Source: Desulfosporosinus youngiae DSM 17734
GTDB taxonomy: Bacteria; Bacillota; Desulfitobacteriia; Desulfitobacteriales; Desulfitobacteriaceae
Direction of reading: 5' to 3'
Assembly: GCF_000244895.1 (NCBI RefSeq)
Contig: NZ_CM001441.1
Location: forward strand, 4,678,198 to 4,742,197
Length of the DNA: 64,000 nucleotides
The translations under genes were made by a program, and so were the position numbers. Positions 36,837 to 46,593 of this stretch are shown in pieces. How positions within the stretch are numbered: the stretch's first letter is position 1; each line of letters begins with the position of its first letter. The notes beneath the pieces are model-generated. The model was not told the DNA's origin. It saw only the letters and a list, made by a program, of their open reading frames with translations, and did not search any database.

Positions 36837-37238
36837 TTAGAGCACAGGCAAATTGAGCGCCTCCATTGCTTTTTCCATAATAGCCTTATCCTGTACCCGG
36901 AGGACAACAAGGGCCTGCTCATTCTCCTTCTCCACAAAAGCATACATATACTCCACAACCACATCTTGCTGAACTAATTGATTAAGCACCTCGGCTAGTC
37001 CGCCGGTGCGATCAGGAACCTTGAGTACCCAGACATGCGTCAGGGAAACAACCACTTTACGTTCCCGTAATTTTACGGCCGTCCCCTCAGGGTCATCCAC
37101 GATAATACGCAATACCCCATAATCTTTGGTATCCGCTAATGACAAGGCCCGCAAATTCACCTTGCATTCGGCGAGAAGACTGAGTACTTCAGCTAATCTT
37201 CCTTTGGCATTCTCCAGAAAAATAGACAGTTGCAGCAT
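36837..37238 (-). CDS. Tandem ACT-domain protein
   Basis: 133 aa with two ACT domains (MLQLSIFLENAKGRLAEVLSLLAE at 1-65; LKVPDRTGGLAEVLNQLVQQDVVVEY at 70-133). It lies 4 bp after paaK, a conserved pair in Clostridia and archaea. Probably senses an amino acid or aromatic acid; ligand unknown. Confidence 0.9.
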   Translation of the reverse strand: MLQLSIFLENAKGRLAEVLSLLAECKVNLRALSLADTKDYGVLRIIVDDPEGTAVKLRERKVVVSLTHVWVLKVPDRTGGLAEVLNQLVQQDVVVEYMYAFVEKENEQALVVLRVQDKAIMEKAMEALNLPVL

Positions 37239-37242
37239 GTTC

Positions 37243-38532
37243 CTAACCCTCCTTTTTACGCTTATCGATAACCCTTACCGCTTTCCCTTCACTCCGTGGG
37301 ATGCTTTTTGGTTCCACCAGACGTATTTTTACAGAAATTCCCAAGGCATCTTCAATTCTCTTTCTAAGCCGGTCCTGACGACCTTCCAGCTCTCGAACTT
37401 CGTCAAAGAACGTCGTTTCATTGACCTCAACTTGAACTTCTAATTGATCCAGGTTCCCAACCCGGTATACGACCAACAGATAATGGGGTTCAAATCCTTC
37501 AAGGAGGATTGCCTCTTCAACTTGACTCGGAAAGACGTTTACCCCCCGGATAATTAACATATCATCCACTCGAGCCGAAACACGTTCCATTGTCCAGCCG
37601 ACATGTCCGCAGGAGCATGTGCCATAATGTAAGGTCGTCAAATCTTTGGTTCGATAACGGAGAACCGGAAAACCCTCTTTATCAATGCTCGTAATGACTA
37701 ATTCTCCACGTTCTCCGCTCGGCAATGGATTTCCTTCCGCATCTAAAATTTCAGGATAAAAATGTTCATCAATATGTAACCCTTGTTGCGCGGAACATTC
37801 CAAGGCTACACCCGGCCCCATGATTTCACTGAGCCCGTAAATATCATAGGCTTTAATGCCCAATCGCGCTTCAACTTCTTCTCTCATGCCTTCTGTCCAT
37901 GGCTCTGCACCGAAAATCCCGATCTTTAACTTCAACTCATCCCGTGAAATGCCGGATTCCTCCAGACTTTCCGCTAAATAGAGCGCATAGGATGGGGTAC
38001 AGGCTAAAACCGTCGTACCAAAATCTCGCATCAGCATTAATTGACGTGCCGTATTTCCACCCGAAATAGGAACGACTATAGCACCCAGTTCTTCGCAGCC
38101 ATAGTGCAGCCCCATTCCGCCAGTGAACAAGCCGTAACCGTAAGCAATTTGAACGACATCCCTTTTGGTCACACCCACTCTTTTTAGCTCATCGGCCACA
38201 ATCTTAGACCAAAGGATTATATCTTGGCGAGTATAACCTACAACCGTCGGTTTACCCGTCGTTCCGGAGGAGGCGTGCAGTCGCACGATGTTTTCCATGG
38301 GTTCGGCAAAAAGCCCAAATGGATAATTCTTACGCAGATCCTCTTTAGTCGTTAACGGAAGTCTTTGAAAATCCTTAAGTGACTTGATATCCTCCGCCCG
38401 GGTAGTTCCTATCCTGCCATAACCTTCTTGATAATGAGCAATAGGCAATACTCTCTCAACTGTTTTCCGAAGGCTTTTGAGTAATTGTTCCTCATCCTGA
38501 TAGGTTCCCTTAGTGTCATTAACTATGTCCAT
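37243..38532 (-). CDS. paaK: Phenylacetate-CoA ligase (PaaK)
   Basis: 429 aa. AMP-binding motif [35 protein letters not shown], and C-terminal lysine in [14 protein letters not shown]. Activates phenylacetate or related aromatic acids to CoA thioesters. No paa ring-degradation genes nearby; in anaerobes the gene with an ACT partner is linked to indoleacetate/phenylacetate from amino acid fermentation. Confidence 0.92.
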   Translation of the reverse strand: MDIVNDTKGTYQDEEQLLKSLRKTVERVLPIAHYQEGYGRIGTTRAEDIKSLKDFQRLPLTTKEDLRKNYPFGLFAEPMENIVRLHASSGTTGKPTVVGYTRQDIILWSKIVADELKRVGVTKRDVVQIAYGYGLFTGGMGLHYGCEELGAIVVPISGGNTARQLMLMRDFGTTVLACTPSYALYLAESLEESGISRDELKLKIGIFGAEPWTEGMREEVEARLGIKAYDIYGLSEIMGPGVALECSAQQGLHIDEHFYPEILDAEGNPLPSGERGELVITSIDKEGFPVLRYRTKDLTTLHYGTCSCGHVGWTMERVSARVDDMLIIRGVNVFPSQVEEAILLEGFEPHYLLVVYRVGNLDQLEVQVEVNETTFFDEVRELEGRQDRLRKRIEDALGISVKIRLVEPKSIPRSEGKAVRVIDKRKKEG

Positions 38533-38722
38533 AACCCTATCCCCTACTTTTGCATAAAATTTTCTCGAAATAAAGCTGATTCTCTTAACACATTACATCA
38601 GAGATGCAATTATATGATCTAATATACTACAGTTTCAGTTATCGTACCACTATTTTATCTACTTACAGATCCCTTTTGGGGAAATACCTGCTGAGGTTGT
38701 GAAAGACTCACAAACTCCTAAA

Positions 38723-38753
38723 GAAGGCAGGTGAATTATTCTCACCTGCCTTC
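38723..38753 (-). terminator. Terminator of the yicC-metK operon
   Basis: A 12-bp perfect stem (GAAGGCAGGTGA / TCACCTGCCTTC) with a 7-nt loop, 60 bp after the metK stop. The T-tract on the minus strand (TTTAGG) is short; the plus-strand side (TCTCCGTTTTTT) is better. Confidence 0.7.
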
Positions 38754-38814
38754 TCTCCGTTTTTTATAGTTTACATGACCTGATTAAGCTATTATTGGGA
38801 TTCCCTGAGGCAGC

Positions 38815-40005
38815 TTACAAGCCAGCTAGTTTCTTCAATGCTTCAGCCTTATCTGTTTGTTCCCAGGGCAGATCAAGATCCGTTCTCCCAAAATGCCCAT
38901 AAGCTGCCGTTTGGCGATATATTGGGCGACGAAGATCCAAGGCCTTAATAATACCTGCCGGACGCAGATCAAAGGTCTGCCGAACGAATTCAATAATTTT
39001 TTCATCCGCTATTTTCCCTGTGCCAAAGGTCTCAATGGAGACAGACACCGGTCGGGCGACACCGATGGCATAGGCAATTTGAAGTTCGCAACGATCCGCC
39101 AATCCAGCCGCAACAATATTCTTCGCTACATAACGAGCAGCATAAGCTGCGGACCGGTCAACTTTTGTGGGGTCTTTACCGGAGAATGCACCACCGCCAT
39201 GGCGGGCCATCCCGCCATAAGTGTCGACAATAATTTTCCGGCCCGTAAGACCGCAATCCCCTTGGGGTCCGCCAATGACGAAGCGTCCCGTCGGATTAAT
39301 GAAGTACTTTGTATCTTCATCCAGCAGTTCTTTCGGCACCGTGGGATAGACGACATATTGAAGCAAGTCCCTGCGTATTTGCTCGTTCGTTACATCCGGG
39401 TGATGCTGAGTAGAGATGACGATAGTGTCCACCCGAACTGGTTTATTGTCCTCATATTCCACAGTAACCTGAGTTTTGCCGTCTGGACGCAGATAGGTCA
39501 AGTGGTTCGATTTGCGCATTTCACTCAGTCTCCGCGCTAAACGGTGAGCTAAATCAATGGGCAGCGGCATATAGCTTTCAGTTTCATTGGTTGCAAAACC
39601 GAACATCATCCCCTGATCTCCGGCTCCTATGGCATCAATATCACTGTCAGTCATTTCGCCGGTTTTTGCTTCCAACGCCTGATTCACACCCAGAGCAATA
39701 TCCGCAGACTGCTCTCCAATCGAAGTTAACACTGCACAGGTATCTGCATCAAAGCCATATTTGGCCCGAGTATAACCCACCTCTCGGATTGTCTCTCGTA
39801 CAACATGGGGAATATCCACATAGCATGAAGTCGTAATCTCACCACTAACGAGAACTAGTCCTGTTGTTACGGTGGTTTCACAGGCAACCCGCGCGTTGGG
39901 ATCTAAGGCAAAAATTGCATCCAAGATGGCATCGGAAATCTGGTCACAGATCTTATCAGGATGTCCTTCTGTCACAGATTCAGATGTAAATAGTTTTTTA
40001 ACCAA
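38815..40005 (-). CDS. metK: S-adenosylmethionine synthetase
   Basis: 396 aa, standard length. Signatures [31 protein letters not shown] and [16 protein letters not shown]. Converts Met and ATP to SAM. It starts one base after coaBC, so no separate SAM riboswitch is present. Confidence 0.98.
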   Translation of the reverse strand: MVKKLFTSESVTEGHPDKICDQISDAILDAIFALDPNARVACETTVTTGLVLVSGEITTSCYVDIPHVVRETIREVGYTRAKYGFDADTCAVLTSIGEQSADIALGVNQALEAKTGEMTDSDIDAIGAGDQGMMFGFATNETESYMPLPIDLAHRLARRLSEMRKSNHLTYLRPDGKTQVTVEYEDNKPVRVDTIVISTQHHPDVTNEQIRRDLLQYVVYPTVPKELLDEDTKYFINPTGRFVIGGPQGDCGLTGRKIIVDTYGGMARHGGGAFSGKDPTKVDRSAAYAARYVAKNIVAAGLADRCELQIAYAIGVARPVSVSIETFGTGKIADEKIIEFVRQTFDLRPAGIIKALDLRRPIYRQTAAYGHFGRTDLDLPWEQTDKAEALKKLAGL

Positions 40006-41217
40006 TTATTTCACTCCTTTGTTTCTGCCGAGGAGGTTAGCAATCTCACCAACGAGATTCTGTGCAACCTCCAATTTGCTCATTTGAGGAAAATCTATTC
40101 TTCTTCCATCGGGAAAGAGAAAACTGACAATGTTCGTCAGACTGCCAAAACCGGCACCTGGCTTAGTGACATCATTAGCTACCAGGAGATCGACATTCTT
40201 CCTGTGCATTTTTTCTTGGGCATTGGCTAAGAGATTCTCAGTTTCAGCCGCAAACCCAATCAGAACTTGGGACGTTTTCCTGCGCCCAAGTTCGGCTAAT
40301 ATATCCGGATTGGGGACCAACTCAATTGTGCGGTTTGTCCCATCCTTTTTAATTTTTTGCTCCGCTTGAGTTGCAGGACGATAATCCGCAACCGCCGCTG
40401 CCTTAACCACAACATCCAGGTTGGCAAAGTTTTCGAGAACCGCATCATGCATCTCAAGGGCTGTTTGGACCGACACACGTCTAACCCCCTGCGGGGCAGG
40501 CAAATCCGTAGGTGCACTAACCAAGATGGTCTCTGCACCTGCCTCCTGCAACGCCTGGGCAACGGCATATCCCATTCGGCCTGAACTTCGGTTCCCAAGA
40601 TAGCGCACGGGATCAAGGGGCTCCTGGGTTCCACCTGCTGTCACCAAGACCTTTTTCCCTTTTAAGCAATCCGATTCAGTGAACAACTGAGCTATTGTTT
40701 CAACGATTTCCAACGCTTCACTCATCCGTCCATCCCCTTCTGTGCCACACGCTTGAAACCCTGTGCCAGGGCCAATAATCTTAATTCCCCGTTCTCTGAG
40801 GCGGGCTAGATTTTCCTGGGTCGCCGGATGATGATACATTGCATGGTTCATGGCCGGCGCTGCGAGAACCGGTGCACGAGTTGCTAAAAGAACTGTCGAA
40901 AGAAAATCGTCCGCAATCCCTGTGGCCATCTTAGCCAATATATTGGCCGTCGCCGGTGCAACAATGACTGCATCGACATGTTCTGCCAGCGCGATATGCT
41001 CAACATTCCATAATCTGGGTTCTTCAAACATCTCCACGTGGACTGGATTGGCAGATAGGCTGCGTAAGGTAAGAGGAGCAATAAACTCAGTTGCGGATTT
41101 AGTCATGGCAACATGAACTTCAACGTTCAATTTCCGCAAACGGCTGACAACTTCCGCTGCTTTGTAAGCTGCAATCCCACCCGTAACTCCAACAAGAACT
41201 TTTTTACCTGCTAACAT
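40006..41217 (-). CDS. coaBC: Bifunctional phosphopantothenoylcysteine decarboxylase/synthetase
   Basis: 403 aa. CoaC flavoprotein domain 1-180 (GVTGGIAAYKA; catalytic His in MNHAMY; ACGTEGDGRM) and CoaB domain 190-403 (VTAGGTQEPLDPVRYLGNRSSGRMG; VKAAAVADYRP). Two steps of CoA synthesis. Overlaps rpoZ by one base. Confidence 0.97.
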   Translation of the reverse strand: MLAGKKVLVGVTGGIAAYKAAEVVSRLRKLNVEVHVAMTKSATEFIAPLTLRSLSANPVHVEMFEEPRLWNVEHIALAEHVDAVIVAPATANILAKMATGIADDFLSTVLLATRAPVLAAPAMNHAMYHHPATQENLARLRERGIKIIGPGTGFQACGTEGDGRMSEALEIVETIAQLFTESDCLKGKKVLVTAGGTQEPLDPVRYLGNRSSGRMGYAVAQALQEAGAETILVSAPTDLPAPQGVRRVSVQTALEMHDAVLENFANLDVVVKAAAVADYRPATQAEQKIKKDGTNRTIELVPNPDILAELGRRKTSQVLIGFAAETENLLANAQEKMHRKNVDLLVANDVTKPGAGFGSLTNIVSFLFPDGRRIDFPQMSKLEVAQNLVGEIANLLGRNKGVK

Positions 41218-41423
41218 TATAAGCTCTCTTCAGGAGTACATTCGTAATTGGTATCTGAATGAGAAATCTCCTCAAGTGAAATACTTACTGGTTTAACCCC
41301 CTTGGCTAAATCCTCGTGTTTGGCTTCTTCCATGATCATACGCGCCCGCTTGGCAACCACTTTAACTAAGGTGTATTTGCTGTCAACCTTACTCATCAGA
41401 ACATCCAGTGAAGGTTGTTTCAT
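41217..41423 (-). CDS. rpoZ: DNA-directed RNA polymerase omega subunit
   Basis: 68 aa. Omega core KVDSKYTLVKVVAKRARMI and a C-terminal segment GVKPVSISLEEI. It lies between gmk and coaBC with 4-bp and 1-bp overlaps, the conserved order. Confidence 0.93.
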   Translation of the reverse strand: MKQPSLDVLMSKVDSKYTLVKVVAKRARMIMEEAKHEDLAKGVKPVSISLEEISHSDTNYECTPEESL

Positions 41424-42037
41424 ATTGATTCCCCCTTAAAAACAAACGGTTTTCGTTTAACCCGACATTTTTCAGCTATAAGAATACTCTTTAATTTTTC
41501 AACAGCCGCAGGAACTTCATCATTAATAACGACATAATCATATTCACTAACATATTCCAGTTCCCGTATGGCAGTAGCTAACCGTTTCTGAATAACTTCC
41601 TCACTCTCGGTTCCCCGTTTGTGAATTCTCTCGGAGAGAACATCCATTGAAGGCGGAACGATAAAGGTAAAAACCCCTTGAGGAAACCGTTTTTTAATTT
41701 GTAATGCCCCTTGAATTTCGATCTCTAAAATAACATCCCGCCCTGCCTGAATCGCTTGTTCGACCGCAAAGCGTGGCGTTCCATAATAATTATCACAAAA
41801 CTGAGCCCACTCTAACAGCTCATCCCCCTGAATCATCGCTTCAAATTCTTCCTTTTGGCGGAAAAAATAATGAATTCCATCCACCTCACCAGGCCGGGAT
41901 AACCGGGTCGTCATTGAGACAGAATAGTTTAAATCGGGTAACTGGCGAAGCAATTCCTGGCAAAGCGTTCCTTTGCCTGCTCCGGAAGGACCTGAAAGGA
42001 TGATTAACAATCCATGACTTTGTTCCACAGCCTCCAC
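41420..42037 (-). CDS. gmk: Guanylate kinase
   Basis: 205 aa. P-loop SGPSGAGKGTLC, GMP-binding SMTTRLSRPGEVDGIHYFF and lid residues. GMP to GDP. Part of yicC-remA-gmk-rpoZ-coaBC-metK. Confidence 0.97.
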   Translation of the reverse strand: MEAVEQSHGLLIILSGPSGAGKGTLCQELLRQLPDLNYSVSMTTRLSRPGEVDGIHYFFRQKEEFEAMIQGDELLEWAQFCDNYYGTPRFAVEQAIQAGRDVILEIEIQGALQIKKRFPQGVFTFIVPPSMDVLSERIHKRGTESEEVIQKRLATAIRELEYVSEYDYVVINDEVPAAVEKLKSILIAEKCRVKRKPFVFKGESI

Positions 42038-42039
42038 TC

Positions 42040-42315
42040 CTAATCTACCGGATCTTCCGCGTGGCTGCTTGACTCTTTTGCCGAAAGACGATGAGCCACT
42101 GTTTCAGGCTGAACTGCTGACAGAATCACATGATGGCTGTCACAGATGATCACTGCACGCGTACGCCGGCCATAAGTAGCATCAATGAGCATGCCCTCAT
42201 CACGGGCTTCTTGGATAATGCGTTTGATTGGGGCGGATTCCGGACTGACAATCGAAATAATGCGGTTAGCCGATACAATATTGCCAAATCCAATGTTTAT
42301 GAGCTTGATGTCCAA
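42040..42315 (-). CDS. remA: RemA-like extracellular matrix regulator (DUF370)
   Basis: 91 aa from a TTG at 42315 ([21 protein letters not shown]), which has GGAGG nine bases upstream. DUF370 core [34 protein letters not shown]. In Bacillus RemA activates matrix and osmoprotection genes as a DNA-binding ring. Conserved between yicC and gmk. Confidence 0.93.
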   Translation of the reverse strand: MDIKLINIGFGNIVSANRIISIVSPESAPIKRIIQEARDEGMLIDATYGRRTRAVIICDSHHVILSAVQPETVAHRLSAKESSSHAEDPVD

Positions 42316-42329
42316 GGTTGAATCCTCCA

Positions 42330-43208
42330 TTACTCTAAATTTTGAATTTGCTCGCGTACTTTTTCCAGTTCGCTTTTAACCTTTATGACCTGTTGTCCGA
42401 TCTTTAAATCATTGGCTTTTGATCCGATTGTATTAATTTCCCGGTTCATTTCCTGAACTAAAAAATCAAGTTTACGCCCTACCGGCTCGCTGCTTCGCAA
42501 AGCCTCCCGGCTTTGGGCAAGATGACTGTCAAAACGAACCAGCTCTTCCGTGATTGATGCGCGGTCCGCGAAATACACCACTTCGTTCGCCAGACGAACA
42601 CCATCTAATTCAACCTCACCTAAAAGGGTCTGAAGGCGTTCCTGCAAGCGTTCTTGATAGTCTGCTACAACATATGGCGCTCGCTCAGCAATCGTGTGCA
42701 AATGATCAGCAATTAGATCAATCCTTTGCAGTAGATCAAGAGTCAACTTTTCTCCTTCAGAACGACGCATTTGCCCGAATCCATCCGTCGATTTGGAAAG
42801 TGCCTCAGCACACGTGCCCCATAAAGCATCAAGATCGATTTCAGGCTCCACGACGGAAAGAACCTCAGGAAAACTGACTAAACGATAAATATCTGTTTCA
42901 TACGCAGTATGTAGAGCTAAAGCGAGTTCTTTCAATGTCTTATCATACGACAGGGCTAAATCATTGTCAACCTTCACCAATCTCTTTCGTTCTTCTGTTT
43001 CCACCACATTTATATGTACTTCAATCCGACCGCGCTGGAACTTATCTTGTAAGATTTTGCGAATTCGTTCTTCAAAACTGCTAAAATTGCGGGGCATTCT
43101 TACCACGACTTCTAAGAAGCGATGATTAACAGATTTAAGCTCAATGGAAAACTGATACCCGTTTCCATTCGCCTCTCCACGGCCAAATCCAGTCATACTA
43201 TTTGCCAT
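42330..43208 (-). CDS. yicC: YicC-family endoribonuclease
   Basis: 292 aa. N-terminus [32 protein letters not shown] and C-terminal DUF1732 [22 protein letters not shown]. coli YicC is an endoribonuclease. First gene of the operon running to metK. Confidence 0.95.
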   Translation of the reverse strand: MANSMTGFGRGEANGNGYQFSIELKSVNHRFLEVVVRMPRNFSSFEERIRKILQDKFQRGRIEVHINVVETEERKRLVKVDNDLALSYDKTLKELALALHTAYETDIYRLVSFPEVLSVVEPEIDLDALWGTCAEALSKSTDGFGQMRRSEGEKLTLDLLQRIDLIADHLHTIAERAPYVVADYQERLQERLQTLLGEVELDGVRLANEVVYFADRASITEELVRFDSHLAQSREALRSSEPVGRKLDFLVQEMNREINTIGSKANDLKIGQQVIKVKSELEKVREQIQNLE

Positions 43209-43366
43209 ATGTAACCTGGCGAATCAATCACCCAGGTCGTTCACCTCCTAATTACTAACCCAATCTTATAGTTACTAATCTTACATCTTCCTTCTATTAT
43301 AACAGATTATACCCAATTAGATATATTCACCGATCCCTTCACCTTTCAGACCAGCGGATTCACGAT

Positions 43367-45439
43367 TTATATACGAAACTTGCTGATCCCTGCCTGAAGT
43401 TCCTGGGCCATCTGGGCAAGATTCTGGCTGGATGATGCAATCTCTTCCATCGAAGCCAATTGTTCTTCCGCCGCTCCGGAAGCTGTTTGAGATTCTCCTG
43501 CCGCAACTGAGCTTATGCTTTCAATCTCTCTCACAGATTCAACAATCCTTTGACTTCCACTTGTTACCTGCTGAATTTCCGATAAAATCCCTTTCAGCAT
43601 TTCAGCTGATTGCTCAGACATGCTCGCAATTTCCTGGAAGGCAGTTCCTGCATCGTTAACTACTTCAGTGCCCACTTTCACTTCACAAGTACCTTCGGAC
43701 ATTGAGGATACAGCTTGTTTTGTTTCACTCTGTATCTCATCGATTAAAGGGGCTATTTCTTTAGCTGCCTCCTGGGATTGTTCAGCAAGCTTCCGCACTT
43801 CTTCCGCTACTACGGCAAAACCACGCCCCTGCTCTCCCGCTCTGGCGGCCTCGATAGCGGCATTCAAGGCCAGCAAATTAGTTTGTCCTGCGATATTTGA
43901 GATGGTATCCATTATCTGTCCGATCTCCATCGAACGTTCACCCAGCTTGGCAACAACCTGGGCGGAGGTACTAACCGTTTTTTCTATCTTTTCCATCTGA
44001 CTAATCGCGATTTGTGCAGACCTCACTCCCACTTGCGCCGATAGCGCCGCCTTGCCCATTCCCACCGAAACCCCATTTAATTCAATGACTACGTGTTCCA
44101 GGTTGGACGACATTTGCCCTACTACTGCGGAAGAATCATTAACCGCCCCTAGTTGCCTTTCAGTTCCCTTGGCAACCTCTGCTACAGCCGCTGCGACTTG
44201 GCTTGAAGCCTGGGCCACCTGGTCCGCGCATGCTGTAAGTTCCTCCGATGAGGCCGCAACCTGTTGGCTATTCGTCTGAACCTCCCGAACCAAGTTCCGC
44301 AAATTGGTGGTCATGGCATTGGCCGCCACAGCGAGTTGTCCAATCTCATCGTCTGAAGTTACAGCAGTTTGGACTGTAAGATCTCCATTTGCGGCTTCCT
44401 TAACAGCATTAGTCACTGCAATAATTGGCTTTGTTATGCCTCTTGTTACAAAATACACAACAATGCTAAATAGACATACCAGGCCTAATCCAAGTAATAT
44501 CATAATAGCTTGTACCTGTTTGCTGGAGGCAAGGGCCTCATTTACGTCCTGCTCGACAATTATTTTCCAATCCGTTCCTTCGATAGCGGAATAATATGCA
44601 AGTACCTCTGTCTCAGTTAAAGGATCATAGAAAGTCCCAGATCCCTTTTCTTCCTGAAGCGCCTTCTGTACTATGGGAGTATCTTGTAGGCTTACTAAGG
44701 CTGATTGATCACCGAATACCTGCGTATCTGAGTGAGCTAACAATGTTCCGTTTTTATCGATTAGATAGGCATGACCTGTTTCACCGAACGTAAGGTCATT
44801 TGTCATTTGACTCAGTGTATCTAAAGGTATTGCGGCCATCCATATTCCGGTAATTTCCCCACTTGGATCTATTATTGGCACCGAAAGTGCGCATACCTGT
44901 CTTCCTATCGATGCTGATATATACGCTTCAGATAGATAGGCTCCCTGCCGTGTTGTAAGAGCGCCTTTAAACCAGTCTCTACTCGAAAAGCCGTTATTAT
45001 AGGCCTCGGCGCTTATCTTCTGCTGGACTTCATAGGGTTCCAGCATAATACTTATACCCTTGTTCGGTGTAAACGATTCAAAATAGGCAAAGGATGGATA
45101 TATCTCTAATAACTGCTTGGCTAATGAACGCTTTTCGAGATCTTCATTTTCGGCCACACCACGATGATTTACATTCCCTAATTCTGCGGCGGACATATCT
45201 TTCACAACTGGAAGCTTGGCGGTCAGTTCCATCACCTTTTTGTGTTGGTTAATATAGTCTTTTACTATCACCTGAAATGATTCTGCTAAGAGCCGCTGCT
45301 TATGATATACTTCCGCTTTGATATTGCGATTCGAAAAATAAATTGAAATAGAAGCCATTATGACAATAGCAAGCATAACAACCATCAGCAAAATAGCAGT
45401 AATTTTAATCTGAAGACTTTTTCTAAGATTGATTTTCAA
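43367..45439 (-). CDS. Methyl-accepting chemotaxis protein with extracellular dCache domain
   Basis: 690 aa from a TTG ([22 protein letters not shown]) with AAAGGAAG upstream. TM1 about 12-32, periplasmic-side dCache sensor about 35-300, TM2 about 305-330, HAMP about 330-385, and a signalling tip with [35 protein letters not shown]. Ligand unknown. It lies directly downstream of the isethionate genes in the same direction but after their terminator, so a link to isethionate taxis is only possible, not shown. Confidence 0.93.
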   Translation of the reverse strand: MKINLRKSLQIKITAILLMVVMLAIVIMASISIYFSNRNIKAEVYHKQRLLAESFQVIVKDYINQHKKVMELTAKLPVVKDMSAAELGNVNHRGVAENEDLEKRSLAKQLLEIYPSFAYFESFTPNKGISIMLEPYEVQQKISAEAYNNGFSSRDWFKGALTTRQGAYLSEAYISASIGRQVCALSVPIIDPSGEITGIWMAAIPLDTLSQMTNDLTFGETGHAYLIDKNGTLLAHSDTQVFGDQSALVSLQDTPIVQKALQEEKGSGTFYDPLTETEVLAYYSAIEGTDWKIIVEQDVNEALASSKQVQAIMILLGLGLVCLFSIVVYFVTRGITKPIIAVTNAVKEAANGDLTVQTAVTSDDEIGQLAVAANAMTTNLRNLVREVQTNSQQVAASSEELTACADQVAQASSQVAAAVAEVAKGTERQLGAVNDSSAVVGQMSSNLEHVVIELNGVSVGMGKAALSAQVGVRSAQIAISQMEKIEKTVSTSAQVVAKLGERSMEIGQIMDTISNIAGQTNLLALNAAIEAARAGEQGRGFAVVAEEVRKLAEQSQEAAKEIAPLIDEIQSETKQAVSSMSEGTCEVKVGTEVVNDAGTAFQEIASMSEQSAEMLKGILSEIQQVTSGSQRIVESVREIESISSVAAGESQTASGAAEEQLASMEEIASSSQNLAQMAQELQAGISKFRI

Positions 45440-45537
45440 TAAAGACGCTTCCTTTCATATTCGAGATAATACCCTTATGAATAAATATCGTTATTGCAGT
45501 TTTCTAACCAACTTCATAAGTGCAGGCTGTTCAAATC

Positions 45538-45565
45538 GAAAAGAAAACCGCAGTCACCTGCGGTT
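45538..45565 (-). terminator. Terminator of the transporter-islA-islB operon
   Basis: AACCGCAG / CTGCGGTT stem with a 4-nt loop and TTTTCTTTT on the minus strand, 31 bp after the islB stop. Separates the operon from the chemoreceptor gene. Confidence 0.85.
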
Positions 45566-45596
45566 CATTCATATCTATATAGGCAGTAAATCTCAA

Positions 45597-46526
45597 TTAT
45601 TTGAGAGAATCAGCAATCACCTTTAGACGATTAAATAGTTCATCGTCTAACTTTACACCCTCTAAAGGATATTTTTTACCCAGGTAGTTATATTTTTGCT
45701 GACCCAGACGATGATAGGGCAAAAGTTCATATCGAACATTAGAGTGCCCTTTAATAAAATCAACAATCGCTTGAATATCCTCTTTTGTGTCATTAAATCC
45801 AGGAATCACAGGCGTTCGTATGAGGATGGGCAAGTTGGGGAATTCAACGACAAGTTTTTTGAAGTTTTCTAAAATCAGTTCATTTGAAGCGTTTGTAAAC
45901 TTTTTATGCTTCTCATCGTCCATACACTTGATATCCATAATCAGCGAATTAAGGTGTTGGCATACTTTTGAAAATTGTGACCACTCCGCGTAGCCACAGG
46001 TTTCTATCGTCGCATTGATTCTTCTGCGTCGGGCAACTTTTAGCACCTCAGTGATAAAATCCGCTTGCATCAGTGGCTCCCCGCCACTAAAGGTTAAGCC
46101 TCCGCCTGATCGGGCATAAAAAGCACTGTCTTTCTCTACCGCCTGGATAATCTCATCAATACTTGTTTGCTTTCCGAAAACTTCGAGGGCTTTGGAAGGG
46201 CAAGCCTTCGTACAGGCCATACACTCCTCGCAAAGTTCACGATCAATTGCAATCTTGTCATTTTCTTCCGAATCTTGCTTGACGGCTCCGTAAACACACG
46301 CTTCAGCACATCTTAGACACTTACTGATTCCAATACATTTATTGGGGTTGTACCCTAATTCAGGGTGTGACAACTGAGATTCAGGATTGCTGCACCACTG
46401 ACACTTTAGAGGACATCCCTTTAAGAAAACGATGGTTCTTATCCCTGGACCATCATGAACTGAATAGTGTTGAATATTAAACACATATCCATATTTCTTT
46501 TTATCCATTAAAATAGTTTCTCCCAT
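45597..46526 (-). CDS. islB: Glycyl radical enzyme activase, isethionate lyase-activating (IslB/IseH)
   Basis: 309 aa. Radical-SAM motif C38-x3-C42-x2-C45 (GCPLKCQWCSNPES), a ferredoxin-like insert with two Cys clusters (CIGISKCLRCAEAC; CEECMACTKAC), and SAM-binding FSGGEP. Uses SAM and a [4Fe-4S] cluster to abstract H from the glycine of the partner enzyme. The start at 46526 has AGGAGG upstream. It lies 67 bp downstream of islA with a hairpin between, so IslA is its obvious substrate. The BMC-type GRE activases share this architecture. Confidence 0.93.
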   Translation of the reverse strand: MGETILMDKKKYGYVFNIQHYSVHDGPGIRTIVFLKGCPLKCQWCSNPESQLSHPELGYNPNKCIGISKCLRCAEACVYGAVKQDSEENDKIAIDRELCEECMACTKACPSKALEVFGKQTSIDEIIQAVEKDSAFYARSGGGLTFSGGEPLMQADFITEVLKVARRRRINATIETCGYAEWSQFSKVCQHLNSLIMDIKCMDDEKHKKFTNASNELILENFKKLVVEFPNLPILIRTPVIPGFNDTKEDIQAIVDFIKGHSNVRYELLPYHRLGQQKYNYLGKKYPLEGVKLDDELFNRLKVIADSLK

Positions 46527-46550
46527 TGTTTCCTCCTAATTACGATGAAT

Positions 46551-46583
46551 GTAAGTCCTGCCTTTATCTCGGACAGGACTTAC
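46551..46583 (-). promoter_or_regulatory. Intercistronic hairpin between islA and islB
   Basis: A perfect 10-bp stem (GTAAGTCCTG / CAGGACTTAC) with a 13-nt loop and no T-tract. Placed right after the islA stop, it probably protects the islA message or lowers islB expression relative to islA. Inference from position. Confidence 0.65.
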
Positions 46584-46593
46584 AAAGATTTAA

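Noticed and set aside
37243-38532. PaaK as part of the BMC pathway
   Set aside because: It is 7 kb away, in its own operon with an ACT protein, and lacks an encapsulation peptide.
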